DNA of 64,000 bases from Macrocybe gigantea (lineage: Eukaryota > Basidiomycota > Agaricomycetes > Agaricales > Callistosporiaceae), in contig SJRY01000312.1 in NCBI GenBank assembly GCA_011319805.1, positions 124,001 to 188,000 of the forward strand, given 5' to 3'. The notes beneath the pieces are model-generated. The model saw nothing but the letters and a program-made list of their open reading frames with translations, was not told the DNA's origin and made no database searches. The position numbers and the translations under genes are program-made. Within the stretch, counting starts at the first letter, position 1. The number at the start of each line of letters is the position of its first letter. This document shows positions 23,501 to 35,226 of the stretch, in pieces.

Positions 23501-24857
23501 TGTTCTCGGGAAAGATGTCATGCAAGAGGTCTGGAGCGACATGGCGCGCATCCAACTGCCATCGTGGCTCTCTCCTGCGCCGTCGAACTGGGGGACTACA
23601 CAAAGAGGGAAGCTTACAGCGGATCAATGGCGCATCGTTTGTACAATCCATCTTCCCATCACACTGATTCGGTTATGGGCGAACGAAACGGGTCGAAAGC
23701 AGCAGTTATTGCACAATTTCATGGATCTTGTGTCAGCAGTTCGACTGGGCAATCTGCGAGCGATTTCCGCCAGTCGAATAGATGCCTACAACATCTTCAT
23801 TTTCCGATACATCTCTGGTCTGATCAAGTTGTACTCGCGCGAAAACCTCAAGCCCAGTCATCATGCAGCGCTGCATATTTGGGACATGCTGGAATTGTTT
23901 GGACCTGTCCATTCACACAGTTCTCCCTTTTTTGAACGCTACATCAATTTCCTCCACCACATGAACATGAATAATGCAGTGGGTGAGTCAGATCTTCCAG
24001 CGTTCACTATTGGTTTTCCCCGCCCGTTCAATGGCTCTGCAGGACAATTGGAATCTTCATTATCAATAACGGCTGCTCGAAGCTCCAATCTCCGTGCTCT
24101 CCTATCGGACGATAAAGATGCGCGCCGAATTGTGTCGGAATTGGTTTCACAAATGGAATCTATATCCTCGGAAGATGCGCGAGGTTTCCGACTAGCCGCC
24201 CTGATAAACCCTTTCCTAGAAGAGAACATTATCGAGTCGGAAGCAAAAATACTTCCCTTGACAGATTGGCAATATTCGATCCTGACCGAACGTATTTGGC
24301 GTCTTGTACTGTACATGTCCACCCCGCGTCTGAAATGCTACTCCCGCATGATGCCCTTTTCATCGACCAGATTTCTTTTCGGGATGTATGCTATGGGTCA
24401 TCGAATTCGTCCAAATTTCGCAACAGCGCTGTTATCTTCAAGGGGGATGATCCGGTAACTAGCGAGCAACAAGCGGGCATCATTCACAGCATCATCAAGT
24501 ATACCTACCCTGGCCGTGAAGGAGAACCGTTAGAAGAATACTTTTTTTTTATCGAAGAACTGCAGCCAATCACTAGTGACAATGACCCGTATGCGAAATT
24601 CGGCTTTACCGGCGGTTTTCTTTGCTATCCCGACCCTGTTCGCCGATGTGTTGTTGAAAAGGGCCAGATCGTTTCGCACTTCGCTCTCACAAAAATGACA
24701 GACCCAGATTTCGATGGTCTCGTCCATGTGCTGCCTATTGACAGAGTGAGTTGCAAGCTTTGAAGTCTTAAGAATGCACGCCTGTAGATTGACCATTCCC
24801 TTGTAGCTCATGCTTTCATTCAAACCAGATGTACCTGAAACTTCCGAAACTTCCTAG
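20589..24857 (+). pseudogene. CACTA/EnSpm (Tnp2-like) transposase, one frameshift
   Basis: Exon 1 (ATG 20589) has an N-terminal Cys cluster (ICICRCRSHC). An intron at about 21351-21416 leads to exon 2 with CPACHQSYPYLPPVPGELPA, the conserved core FGLSVDSFNPFHNKTAKQVV, FCTVCDIDIDD, YWNPVLYPVIDSMHTLDLNL (Asp of the catalytic region) and RFLIG, ending near 22947. Later exons carry the acidic PDSEYEETLDGDGD (about 23090), VTGDDALRRKLNEYADDKLT (23428) and the C-terminal SSKFRNSAVIFKGDDP, ending at TAG about 24857 after an intron near 24749-24807. Between about 24265 and 24300 the frame must change by one base (DWQYSILTE to YLASCTVHVHPAS), so this copy is probably inactive unless the shift is a sequence error. 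Terminal CACTA repeats were not found. Confidence 0.8.
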
Positions 24858-25972
24858 AATAAGCTGTGATGGGGATGAACAACGTCGCCGAGAAGTCATG
24901 CTATGCGACCTCGCTGAGGTAGCCGTGGTGGAGTACTAACGCGGCGGCGCCCTAATTTCGGTTGGATTGCGAGTAACAAGATATGAGCATGTACGTATAC
25001 CGGCTCAACGCGGTGCTCATCATGGAAGAAGTGCCGACGGACAGGCGGCGCCCGTGATCCTAGATCCCAGCACAAATTCATCGAAATCGAACTTCCGTCC
25101 AATTGGCATGCAGGTGGGGCTTGCATGGGTCCCCGCGCTCAGAAACACAGATTGGGTCATTGGCGTGGTCATTATAAGTACACAATTGAAGACATGAAGA
25201 TGGTTATATTATGAATGTGGGAGACATGGCAAGGAAGCGCTGTAAGGTCGAGATCTAGAAGGCAGACGTAAGTCCGGCACCCCCTTATGCCATGCTGAGA
25301 AATTCTAATACCTACACAGATTCCTAAATTCGATCCTGTTCACTATCATGGCTGTTGCAGGTGCTATCAACGTAGGTGGGAGAGCAGCGTCGCAATCGCG
25401 GATCCGGATCGACCTAACTTTGCCGCAACCCTGGTATCAATTACCAACTAGCATCAGCCCCCTTGTCGGACACTCCTACCACGATTCCGTATTAGAAATG
25501 TTGCAGAGACAACGTGACTGATGACCGCCATCCGACAATAGTCACGTTTGTCACCCTGATCGAATATCCTGTCGAATGGCAGAGCGCAAAGTGATCGCAA
25601 GATTGGGACCACAGCTTCTGCGGCCGTAGGCGGCACGGAGAGGTCGACAAGCAGCGCGAAGAGCGACTGGAAAAACTTGGCTACCAAGGTGGATGACATC
25701 AGTTCAAGGCTCACGAGGAGCGTGCAGCGAGGCTGAAAAAGGCGCTGCAAAGGTTAAGGGAGGCGATCACCTGAGTCCATGCCTGCACAAACCTGTGCGC
25801 CTTCCAGTGCACCCAGCGCTTCTCTATTCATGAATGCTTTTACCTCGTCGCCACTTATTTTCCCGAAAACCCATTCGCCACCAGTGTCATTCCCCCCCTG
25901 GGGCCCATGCTCCAGCACAACCTCTCTTCGTTCTCGTGTTGCGGAAGACTTGAGGAGCACAACCCCACCTAG
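24858..25972. other. intergenic, no supported gene
   Basis: Short open frames on both strands lack recognisable motifs. This is the probable 3' end and flank of the CACTA element. Confidence 0.5.
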
Positions 25973-27790
25973 TTAGTTGATGACGATGGTGACAGGAAGC
26001 GGGTCCTGGCTGCCGTACCTCAGGAGGTCGATGACGCCCTGTTCTGCGGCAAGGCACGCGACGGCGACCTTGGCGTCGTTCTGGGACTTGTACTCTGGCT
26101 CGACAGTGTAAGTTCGTACATTGGGGGTATCCGGCGAGTGCGACAGGTCGATCTTGAGCATACAACCAAATGCTGAGGGCAAAAAAAATTAAAGTCAGAT
26201 ACAACAAAGGAAATAAAAGGGGGCAAATTTGGGAAAGAGAATTCCAAGAAGGAACTTTACCATCTCTCTCACAAACGGGCTCGAACACTGGCTTGAGCTC
26301 CGGCCTGATCTTCTTGCACTCCGCGAGGAGGACCGGGTGAAGGTGCTGCGCAAAGAGTCGTTTGTGCGTAGGCGGGACTCTGCTCTCCGCGGCGGCAGCG
26401 AGGCCACGGATGTACCTCCTTACACCTTCGCTCATCGCGAGCAGACACACGGCTGACTTGGCGTCGACGCGCTTCGGGAAGCGTGCGTCGACGACGTAGG
26501 ACCGGCACTCCCCTGGGCGGTCCAACCGCAGCACGCAGCCATTCACTGTGGTCAGGAAAAGCATAGATAGAGGGTCAGGACAGGCTGGAAAGAGAAAAAA
26601 CATGCGCGGCGCATATACTCACGCCCGAGACGTCCATCCAGAAGAACGACTGCCGGAGCCTGGAACCCCTCGCTGACTGGATGACGAGGTTGAGCCACCC
26701 CGCAGCGCTGAATACCGAGATGCTCTTGCCTCCCAGGGACTCTGGGAAGGGCTGCGGGAGGCTCTCTAAGAAACTCTGGACCGTTGTTGGCTTCGTTGAC
26801 TCCTCTGGCGCTGCCAAGGACGGGGCGATGGGCGACACAGGGGAGAACGGGAGCTTGACGACGTCTTGATCGTTCTGGTCGGGCGGGGTGGAAGCGGTGG
26901 CGCCGGCAGATTTGACGTACTCCACGAGGCCTTCTTCGAGTGCCGTCTTGGCGCAGCCGTGCTTTGCGGTCTCTTCGTCGTCGTAGACGGCGTCGGTGGA
27001 ATACACGCGATATACGTGTGCCGATGATCTGATGCCCAGGGCAGCGCCGACTTCTACTCGTTCAGCGACATGCACATGAAGGATGATTAGCTGGAACTGG
27101 AGGTAGCAACAGTCGGGTACGCACTGTGTGACTTTGGGGCCTGGTAGACGAACCACTCGGACGCCACTCCGCCGCGCGGCGCTGCAGCACAGAGTGCATC
27201 AATCTTGGGTACGAGGAGGGCGTCGTCCACGCCTAGAAGCTTATCTGGATCCTCGAGATCGGCGGGCGACAACGCCGGGAGGGCCGAGGACGGTCCAGCG
27301 ACACTGCTATGCGTCGATGTGGCGCTGACGCCCGTTGCGGCACCCGATGTGATAAACTGGAGAGCGCCGAGCTCGAGCCCGTGCGATCGCTCCGCCGCGC
27401 GCCGTTCGGGCGGCCGACGGTGAGGATGCATTCGCGATCGTTACGGGAAGAGATGGATGAGCATTGGTCGAGGGAAAGGACTGGGGGTTACATTGCTTAC
27501 CGTCCTCCCTGAGATAGGTGAACTCAAAGTCCATGGCGTGTGCCCGCCCGAACGTGCGGCGGCATGCCTGGACGAGCGTCGTGAGCGCGGAGCCGTCTTC
27601 TTCAGGCTCCCGTCGTTCGTCCTCTTTCTCGCCCGTCGCGCCTTCCGCCAGCTCGTCCTCCTCCCCGAGGACGAAATGGATGTGTCCTCTCCCTCGCCCC
27701 CACTCCCGACATCCATTTTCGTCTCGATCTCCCTCTTCAAGTTGTCCTCGTCTTGCCCGTCAGCGGCCTGATCGAGCGCTGGCTGCGATG
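25973..27790 (-). CDS. protein with repeated dsRBD-like modules
   Basis: Minus-strand exons join cleanly to a stop at 25973: TLVQACRRTFGRAHAMDFEF (about 27570-27510); DPDKLLGVDDALLVPKIDAL (27250); VYRVYSTDAVYDDEETAKHG (27010); FPESLGGKSISVFSAAGWLN (26730); GCVLRLDRPGECRSYVVDAR (26530); FGCMLKIDLSHSPDTPNVRT and YKSQNDAKVAVACLAAEQGV (26170-26050). The last unit, HPVLLAECKKIRPELKPVFE...C.L.I...Y.VE..YKSQNDAKVAVACLA, fits the alpha-beta-beta-beta-alpha pattern of a double-stranded RNA-binding domain. The other units share the C-terminal beta-alpha half (DAKSAVCLLAMSEGV, EETAKHGCAKTALEEG). No break is seen. The start codon is not resolved (region 27700-27900). The dsRBD reading is inference from pattern only. 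Confidence 0.5.
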
Positions 27791-27949
27791 CTGGCAGGAG
27801 GAAGAATGAGTGGAAACAGTTGGTGTTCTTTGCAGCATTGGAATGGGCTTGGCCTATTCAAACGTGTTGCAAATAACGCTATACAACAGGTAACCTCTTC
27901 TCTCGCGGACTCCTCAAGTCTTAACACCATCGTACTTGCGAACGCCTGA

Positions 27950-28963
27950 CATATCTATGCAACGACTCGCCTTCTGCTTGAACAATACGCGCACCACCCG
28001 ACCATTAATATGCTTTAACTACGGCATATACATAGGTGAACCGGAAGCACACAAGTTACATTTCCATGGACTGCTGGGGACACGCGTAAGTTGTCATTTT
28101 CGTCATCTTCCTGTGCGATGCTCACCCGGAGACAGATCTACCAAAGTCCTAGGCTCAGCAATGTTCGCTCGTATGTGTCATTGCCAGGGGAAGGGTCAAC
28201 AGTCCAGGGAAAATGGCTGGAAGGGACACACCGAGTTACAGCAGACGCGTAAGGAGACGTCGTGGTGGCAGTAAGCACATTACTTTGTTGATCAACTACG
28301 TGGCATCTTGCTCAACGGTTTCAGCCCAACTGCGCCATGCCCAATTTGCCAGTCGGAACCCAACGAAAAACGAAGGCAAATTCAGATTCTACTTTCGTAT
28401 TTTTCGGTGCCTTGTCGAGTACATTCTCTATCTTGGTTTTCTTGACTAGCTGATTACTTTTGGGGCTTGAATCTCATCTATCTTTGCTATGCTCGTACAT
28501 TGTACTTATTCTCCCAAAATGTAATCATCGAAATGCTGCACTCTAGATAGATCTGTTCCTAGTCAACGTAGAAGGAAAAATGACATTCAAAGAGTGAATT
28601 TATTAATAATGATATGCAGAATATATCAAAACCTTCATTGCGGAATTGTCGTCAGCACAAATTTTGTCACAAATTGGAGAATAAGAATTTAATTTATTCA
28701 GGCTCAATCTGACGTATCTAAGGCAGACTTGAATTAAAATATATCCTGCGTTTATTCCTCAAATATAGGTCTGAATCTTGAAGCCACTGTCCACAGTGTG
28801 AAAACATGAACTTTCCGGTGTGTCTGGTAAAGTCGATTGAAAAAAAAGTAATAATCAGGCACAACCATCGAAATAAAAAAAAAAAGCAAAGGAATAAGAA
28901 GCTCCATATGCAGCAAGGAAATCGAGTGCACGGACGAATGAACGGACGCCAGACGATGCCTAC
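27950..28963. other. intergenic, AT-rich from about 28450
   Basis: 28450-28800 is conspicuously AT-rich. A short ORF near 28160-28270 contains CHCQGKGQQ but is unsupported. Convergent 3' flank of DSN1. Confidence 0.5.
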
Positions 28964-31057
28964 TCATCGATCCCAATCCCTTCTGGGTATTCTGGGCATC
29001 CCAGGCGGGCCTCTCGCTTTTCGCGGTTTTCCTGGCAGCTTCTTCGGCGTCAGGCCTGTGCTCGTGTTTGATGACGGGGGCGGCAAGCCGGTCAACCTGC
29101 GTTCACCGACTGCGCTCATTCCGCTTTTCTCGACCCTCTGAACTTCTCTCGCTGCCCTTCGCGCTGCATCTCCGACCATTGCAGGCGGACGACTACGATC
29201 CACCCTCGCCAGCGCACGCAGAAGATCCTGAGGGTCCGGTATACTGCAGCCCGGAGTAACACCGCGTTTCTGAATGTAGTGGGGAAGAATGTGCGTCCCT
29301 GTCCCGGATAACGACAAATCATGGCAGGCGGACATGGGATTTGTATGGGCGTCCAGGTATAACGACAATGCTTCGAAGCGTTGGTCTAGCACTTGCTCCA
29401 TGACGTTCGTACACGTTCGAACAGTGTTGACCAGCGAATAAAGGTGGTCAATCATGAATTCCACATCAGCGACCTCTTTTGCCACTTCCGCACGTCGGTC
29501 TTCATGAGAATGGTGTGAACTGGACCCTCCCACCAGCCGATCGTCCCGAATGCATAGCCGTGATTGGGCAAGCTCAACTCCACGCCGAGCACCTTCAGAG
29601 AGGAGAGACTCCTGGATGTCCCAGCCTGATTCATCGATAGCACGCTGCTTCCCCCGAGCTTTCTCTGATGGACCACCCGAAGCTTCTTCGTGACGTGCGT
29701 TCTTGCGTTTTGCCAGGTCCACCTTGACTTTCTTCGAATAAGCTCCGTAAGCGGAGAAGACTTTCATCCACGCGTCGTCTTCCCTGCTAGCCCTATCATG
29801 CCATCAAGTTATTGTCAACGACGAACCTCGACTGCACCTACTGTTCGATATGATTCGTGAGCACAACCTCCCGCTTCCGATTCGTCACGTTTTGCTGATT
29901 CTCCACCGTGACGCCTTGCATTTCCTCCTCACTCTGTTCGGATCTGGAGCCATAAAGACTGAGGTCCATTTTCCTTTCCGCCAATAGACGAACGGTGTCG
30001 TCCTGTACGCTTTTCAACAGTGAGGCCGCCTTGGATGAGAGCTTCAGAAGGTCTTGGCGAGGGGATGTCGATGTCGAGCTTGCTGCACGGGCAGAACACC
30101 ATATCAAGAGCTGTCGGACGCGCTCTGCATCAGGTAGCTCGCAATCAATATGCCTGTAAAAACCGTTCTCCGCTACCGAACTGTGAGGTAGTGCTAAGAA
30201 AGCAGTCATGAGTGCTCTGACCTTCCGGCACAGCATGTACAAACAGAATACTCACGTATGACACCGGTCTCCGCAAACGACGTGCTTATCCTCTTCCCAC
30301 GTGATAGCAAGCTTCGCCGACGATGACCTGTTGCACTGGATGATGCGCCATTTGCGCCCGCCATCTGACTACCACGTTCGCTCACGAGAGCCTTCATAGC
30401 TCCCTCTCGGAGCAGTTTGTTCCTCTGCATCTTTGGTGTATCCTCCAAAGGCAGGGGCACAAATGTATCCCTGATATTTTCCCTGCTTCTCATATGTGTG
30501 CGCGAAGTGGATCGTGGAGTGGATCGCGGCTGAAACTGGATCTCCAAACTAGACTGGGAAGACGAAAGGGCTGGATCGCTAGCCGTGGGAGCGTGCGAGT
30601 TTCGCCGCAAGTGATCAGCTTCGTTGTCCATGGCACAGACGTCGTTTTCGATATTAAAGTCGTCGTAGGGCGTAGGTGGGCCATCGGCGGTGGTGGGGCG
30701 TGACGGAAGGGATGGGGGATGTGGTTGGGGAAGGAGTTGGGGCGCTGCTCCTAACTTTTTCGGCGGTGGAGGTTGTGGGGGATGTTGAGGTAATGGGTGG
30801 TCGTTTGACCGGCTTCGAATGATGAGGAGCCCACCACGTTGTATTTCGGCATTCAATACTAGGCCAAAGTCAGCCAAGTCATTCAGCTCATAATGCAACG
30901 GTCGCTCACATTTACGTTTGCCAGTCGGATTGGCCTAATGGGAACCCGTCACAAACAACGTCCGAAATCCAGTATCCAAGCGACAACGCACCTGTTTCTT
31001 CGCTTTCTCCGCAGGGACTTTGCGTTTGTTGCCCGATTGCGTCTCGGATGGGAGCAT
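28964..31057 (-). CDS. DSN1: kinetochore MIND/Mis12-complex subunit Dsn1 (Mis13)
   Basis: Dsn1 is part of the Mis12/MIND complex linking inner kinetochore to Ndc80 and KNL1. Four exons from ATG 31057: a basic leader (TQSGNKRKVPAEKAKKQ); a disordered Ser/Pro region ending RRRSLLSRGKRISTSFAETG; then ALPHSSVAENGFYRHID and CELPDAERVRQLLIWCSARA, the diagnostic Mis13/Dsn1 block, with LKSVQDDTVRLLAERKMDLS (about 29990); and HIEQASREDDAWMKVFSAYG continuing into coiled-coil and a basic C-terminus, stop at 28964. Introns lie near 30992-30941, 30257-30191 and 29842-29791, all GT-AG. No frameshift is seen, so this is probably a functional host gene. A TIR element sits 270 bp upstream of the start. Confidence 0.88.
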
Positions 31058-31326
31058 TTGGATTTGGGTAGCTGACGGCAAGACGCTGGTCGTAATTATA
31101 AGAGGGCTTCAAGTGGTCCGGGTCGTAAACTCTTGAATTCTGCGTCCCTGCAGCAACGAAGGGGTGTCACTGAGACGGACAGATGAGCTCGCCATTGCCG
31201 ACGACGATGAGGATATGGTTGGGGCCTTGTCTCGTTCCCAGCCGCTCTGATGTCTCGCCAAATGCCGAAGAAATTGGCGGAGCTTAAAAAACTCGCCAAA
31301 TTTCCGACGCGGACTGGCCATCAGAA

Positions 31327-32367
31327 TGACTGAACGCTATTCACCCAGCACTTTTGTCAATCACATGATGTTCGGCACTTTCCGTGTGCCTGCCGAAGGC
31401 TTGCCAGTCCCTGGCCATCTCAGTTAATGGACGAGAAAAATGAGGAAGACGAGGGTGATGAAAAGAAAATTGTGCAGGGACAAACAACGCGCGTAGAGTA
31501 GAATAAACCAGATTGTCTTGCACATCAAGTGAAGCTGAAGGCCAGAACACATCTAAAGATGGATATCTCGGATGTCAACACCTGTGCAAGCACCTCGTAC
31601 ATGCTGTTGGGCGTCCTTCAACTGCATTTGTTCGATGGCACATGAAACCTATTTATATACATCCTGAGCTGGTGGAAGACACCTGCGGCTGACAGAAATG
31701 CAGCTGAAATTGCCGAAAATGTGTACATTGAGCCATATGAGGCTGGAGGCATCAGTGATGGAGATGACAGCATCTTTTCAGGTGATCTGCGCATGCTGAG
31801 AGGAGGCGGGGGATGGCGAGATAACTTACCAGAGCACCAAAAATGACTGAACACTGGCACTGCTCCTGAGGTTGTCGATCTAACGACAGATTCCTCAGAT
31901 GGGGAGACACAGAATGGTGTCTCTTTTCAGGGTTCATCACCTGGGTATGCAAGTGAGAGTGACGAAGAAGAGGTAAGATTGATTGACTTGAATAATAAGT
32001 ATGACCCAAGCTTACCTTTCATAGCTTGACCGCATTATCCATCATTTTGAACAGACAGGTCGAGTATGCGACAATACCTGGGCAGCAAGAGGAGATCACA
32101 TTGCCAGGAGGTGGATGCGGAATACAATGGACTATCAAGTGGCAGCCTCACATCAGATTCAGAAACAATGAAAGAAACGAGCACTTACTGTAGGCTAAGG
32201 ACTTGTAATCTCGCACCGCACCTGTGCAGCATGATATCATACTGAGTTTGCGCCTCGGTCGTCGCTGGCAGAAAGGCTTTGCCATTGATTTGACGAAAAT
32301 CGAGGCACAAGGAAAGCGCTGAACATCACGTGATTGACAAAAGTGCTGGGTGAATAGCGTTCAGTCA
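31327..32367. mobile_element. 1,041-bp TIR element with 6-bp direct flanks
   Basis: The left end TGACTGAACGCTATTCACCC and the reverse complement of the right end match for 47 bp with one mismatch, and with a few more for about 65 bp. TCAGAA directly flanks both sides (31321-31326 and 32368-32373) and is the likely target duplication. The inside contains no transposase-like ORF, so this is a non-autonomous DNA element. It lies between DSN1 (leftward) and the gene at 32.9 kb (rightward), in their shared upstream region. Confidence 0.85.
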
Positions 32368-32373
32368 TCAGAA

Positions 32374-32901
32374 TGTCTGGTGCATTCGACCCAGGAATTG
32401 AGCCAGCTACAGTCAGCTCCCTCTTACAGCTACCTTCATATCCTTAGGCCAGACCAGAAAAAACACACATAGTAGCCGACCATAGCCGAGCAGCTAAAAA
32501 TATTATATAATTTAGATTCCTCTTCAGGCAATCTACTTGTAAGTTATCGGGGCACGGTCAAGTGAACAACATCACGAACGCGTCGTCGCGTCGTTGCATC
32601 GTTGCATCGTCCTCACTGACCTGAGATTAGAATAACTTGAAGAACTAGTAAAAAAACAAACATATGTCTAGTACTTTATCTCCGACCTGACACGTCCGCA
32701 TCATGCCTTATCGTTTGCAAGCCCCAAAGGTCAAGAGATTGGGGCGATTGTCACCTATGATACTGGAACGATTTTTTTTTATGGATTATGGTCTGATACG
32801 ACTTGCAATTATCATGGAAATCTGCGTTCCCAATGCCTATATAAACAGTTCAGCGGAGGGCATCGTCCCAGTGCTACGTCATTGCTCACCTTGAATTCCT
32901 G
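32374..32901. other. intergenic, no gene recognised
   Basis: Upstream region of the gene at 32902, with short T/A runs only. Confidence 0.5.
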
Positions 32902-33939
32902 ATGGCAGACAGATACCATCCATATCCTCGTCGTCTCATGAATCATTCGTACCCAATGTCTGCTTCGTCGCCGCCTCCTCTCGCACTCCCGACACAGGAG
33001 TTTCCCCATAACTTTCATCTGAGTCCGCAATTCGCAACCACAGGCCCGATATTGGATCTCTACCAAGGACCTGCAGCACCGGGTTATGCATATCCGTTCA
33101 ACAACCTATACCTTGGTCATGGCGGGCTCATGCAGCTGGCACTGCATCAGCCACAGCTGCCTTTGCAACCAGTGCCGCATCAGCTGCAGCTGCCTCCGCA
33201 ATCAGTGCCACCTTCGTTACCACACCAGCGGCAGTCGCGCCGACAGCCGCCGCAGCCAGCAGGGCCTCCGAACGTATATCAAATGGATAGACAACGGCCG
33301 AATGCACAGCCTCGTGCAGGTGGTAAGTAACAAAGATTTTTCAGGTGCACTGTATGCTCACCTAGTGCTCAGTCTTTACTTTTCAGGTTGACGTCGTATC
33401 AGGCAGTGCCAAACGTGACTTCTCTGCGGATACAGATGTGACTTGGGACAACTTCCGAAACGAAGTCATCCGCTGTCTTGGAGTTACCGATAGCACCGTC
33501 GAGCTTGCTTGCAAGGTATCAGGTGATACCGGAAAGCCATCCCATCTAGAGCATGAGGGGGACTTCGACACTGTCATGGAGCGTCTGCTGCAGAAGATAC
33601 TCAGTGCACGTACTCGACCTGTATCTCTAGAAGTCAAAAATGTCGTAAGTTAACCAAAAATATGACTATAGCATACTCACGAGTCACGATTCATCGTTCA
33701 GGCAACACGACTACCAAACAGCAAGTCGAATAAGCAGAATCGCAATGAGGATGTGCCGCCAACGCCTGAGGAAGATGATTCTTCCACCCTGAAGGCATAC
33801 AGCACACTCCAAGCGGCGTTAGAATGTCAGATGCATCACGGGCATTGCTTTATCGATCGAAAGGCAGGAATGGATACGCACTACAGGCTCAATCACCAGG
33901 AAATGGGGTTATGGGCAAAGAAGATAGTACGTCTTCTAG
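32902..33939 (+). pseudogene. hypothetical fungal gene, interrupted at its 3' side
   Basis: Exon 1 starts at 32902 (MADRYHPYPRRLMNHSYPMS) and is Pro/Gln-rich with repeats like LPLQPVPHQLQLPPQSVPPS. An intron at about 33324-33386 leads to VDVVSGSAKRDFSADTDVTW and DNFRNEVIRCLGVTDSTVEL (small, possibly ubiquitin-like module). A second intron at about 33645-33701 leads to HHGHCFIDRKAGMDTHYRLN and HQEMGLWAKKI. The reading frame then runs into a 109-bp piece of the PRP22 gene starting at 33940, and no continuation is recognisable after it. The exons before the break are intact, so the disruption may be recent. Product unknown. Confidence 0.55.
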
Positions 33940-34048
33940 GGAATTATGGATCGGTACGTGCTATACAATAAATATACCCATAGATAGTTCACTTACCCCT
34001 TTATCACTAGGTATAAGCACGATATCATCTCCTCTGGCAGGGACTACA
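33940..34048 (+). pseudogene. PRP22: 109-bp PRP22 exon-intron-exon fragment
   Basis: Matches 9463-9571 over its whole length with about two differences. It contains the end of one PRP22 exon (GIMDR), the complete intron and the start of the next (YKHDIISSGRDY). It is inserted into or joined to an unrelated coding frame. Because the intron is retained, it was copied at DNA level. Confidence 0.9.
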
Positions 34049-34713
34049 TTCCCCCTTACAGCTCTTCCGCCAGTCCCCCAAACTGGGCCGGAATTACGTT
34101 CAGATGGCGATGGCTCGGGGAAGTCAGCGACAGGTGATCGCGGCCTATTGACAGACGTCACTGGACCCCAACAGTGCGGGCGTACGATCTCCGGCGACAA
34201 CTCAACCCTACTTCCACCTTCCGGTTGCCCTTCAGCGTCAAACAAGGAGTGGCGCCCTTGTGTCTCTGTAGAGTACGAAGTACTACAATACCGGGGTAGC
34301 TATATGCGGTCATCCCGACGTGCCGTATCTTGGGGTTCCGGACCTCGACTTATGCACTGGACTTCGTAGATTATCCTTCATCTTTCAGATCACCCACTTC
34401 CCTCGAGACGTTTTTCTTTTTTTTATCTATGCACTACATCGGTACTCATACCCAACGACGTTTGTAACGCTCTCGAGTCTAATCGAGCCCCATCTGTTGA
34501 ACACCGCGCGAACAACGCGCCTCGTCTTCAAGTTCTCGTTGATCGACTCTTGCGGGATTTTCTCACAAACCTTTCACTACAACCAAATTTACGGCCACGA
34601 GGTGGTTTTTCTCCCTTCGACACCAGCCTGACATACAGGCTTCAAGATAGGAGCGTGCGGGACTTTTTCTACTAGTTCATTGCTTTCATATTTAGGGTAA
34701 GCGACTATCATAC
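34049..34713. other. no gene recognised downstream of the PRP22 fragment
   Basis: Short frames only; some (QSPKLGRNYVQMAMARGS at about 34070) look coding-like but are interrupted by stops. This may be a further gene scrap. Confidence 0.4.
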
Positions 34714-35085
34714 CTACTGCGAACGAGACTGCCATTCAGAGCAATCTACGCGCTCAAGCAGCCTAGGCATGAATGTGACCAACGTCCCCTCGTCCTCCCT
34801 TTGCGGCCTGTCGGGGTCTGACTGTTCCGTCGTTTCCGTGGGGGCGGTTTGTAACTCGCCATCATCCAACTCGATGTTCAAAAAAAAGTGAGAGAAGTAC
34901 CCCAACACTCCGGACTGAACTAAATAGAGCAGGACAAGTGCGTGGATTGATAGGGAGCAAGTAAGAGATGTAAGTGAAAGCACGGAGGGGGAAAGAAGGG
35001 GGTGGAGATAAGGGAAGGCATGATCCAAGGGAACTCTCCTCAAGGCATCCATATATGCCATAACCGAACCCAAAACGCTATGCAT
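34714..35085 (-). CDS. uncertain ORF with a hydrophobic segment
   Basis: About 123 codons. A hydrophobic stretch (LSIHALVLLYLVQSGVLGYF) could be one membrane helix, followed by an acidic tail (DDGELQTAPTETTEQSDPDR) and a clean stop. It reads like the last exon of a fungal membrane protein, but no upstream exons or family motif were recognised. It ends about 140 bp from the stop of the H3-mimic gene, on the same strand. Confidence 0.3.
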   Translation of the reverse strand: MHSVLGSVMAYMDALRRVPLDHAFPYLHPLLSPSVLSLTSLTCSLSIHALVLLYLVQSGVLGYFSHFFLNIELDDGELQTAPTETTEQSDPDRPQREDEGTLVTFMPRLLERVDCSEWQSRSQ

Positions 35086-35226
35086 ACACCAACTGCTGCA
35101 ATTCGTCGAGCAGAGTCATGGTGCATGCAGCCCATGTTCGATTTTTAGCAGGCAATCGCACCTGCATGACGTTTTCTTGCTGTTCTAATGACTCTTTTGA
35201 ATAAATAGCTGCGTAAATCAACCAGA

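Noticed and set aside
25454..25750. 98-codon minus-strand ORF
   Set aside because: No recognisable family, and the opposite strand also has coding-like words; could not be supported.
28160..28275. CHCQGKGQQ ORF as a second CACTA N-terminus
   Set aside because: Only a dozen residues resemble the Cys cluster; no transposase core follows.
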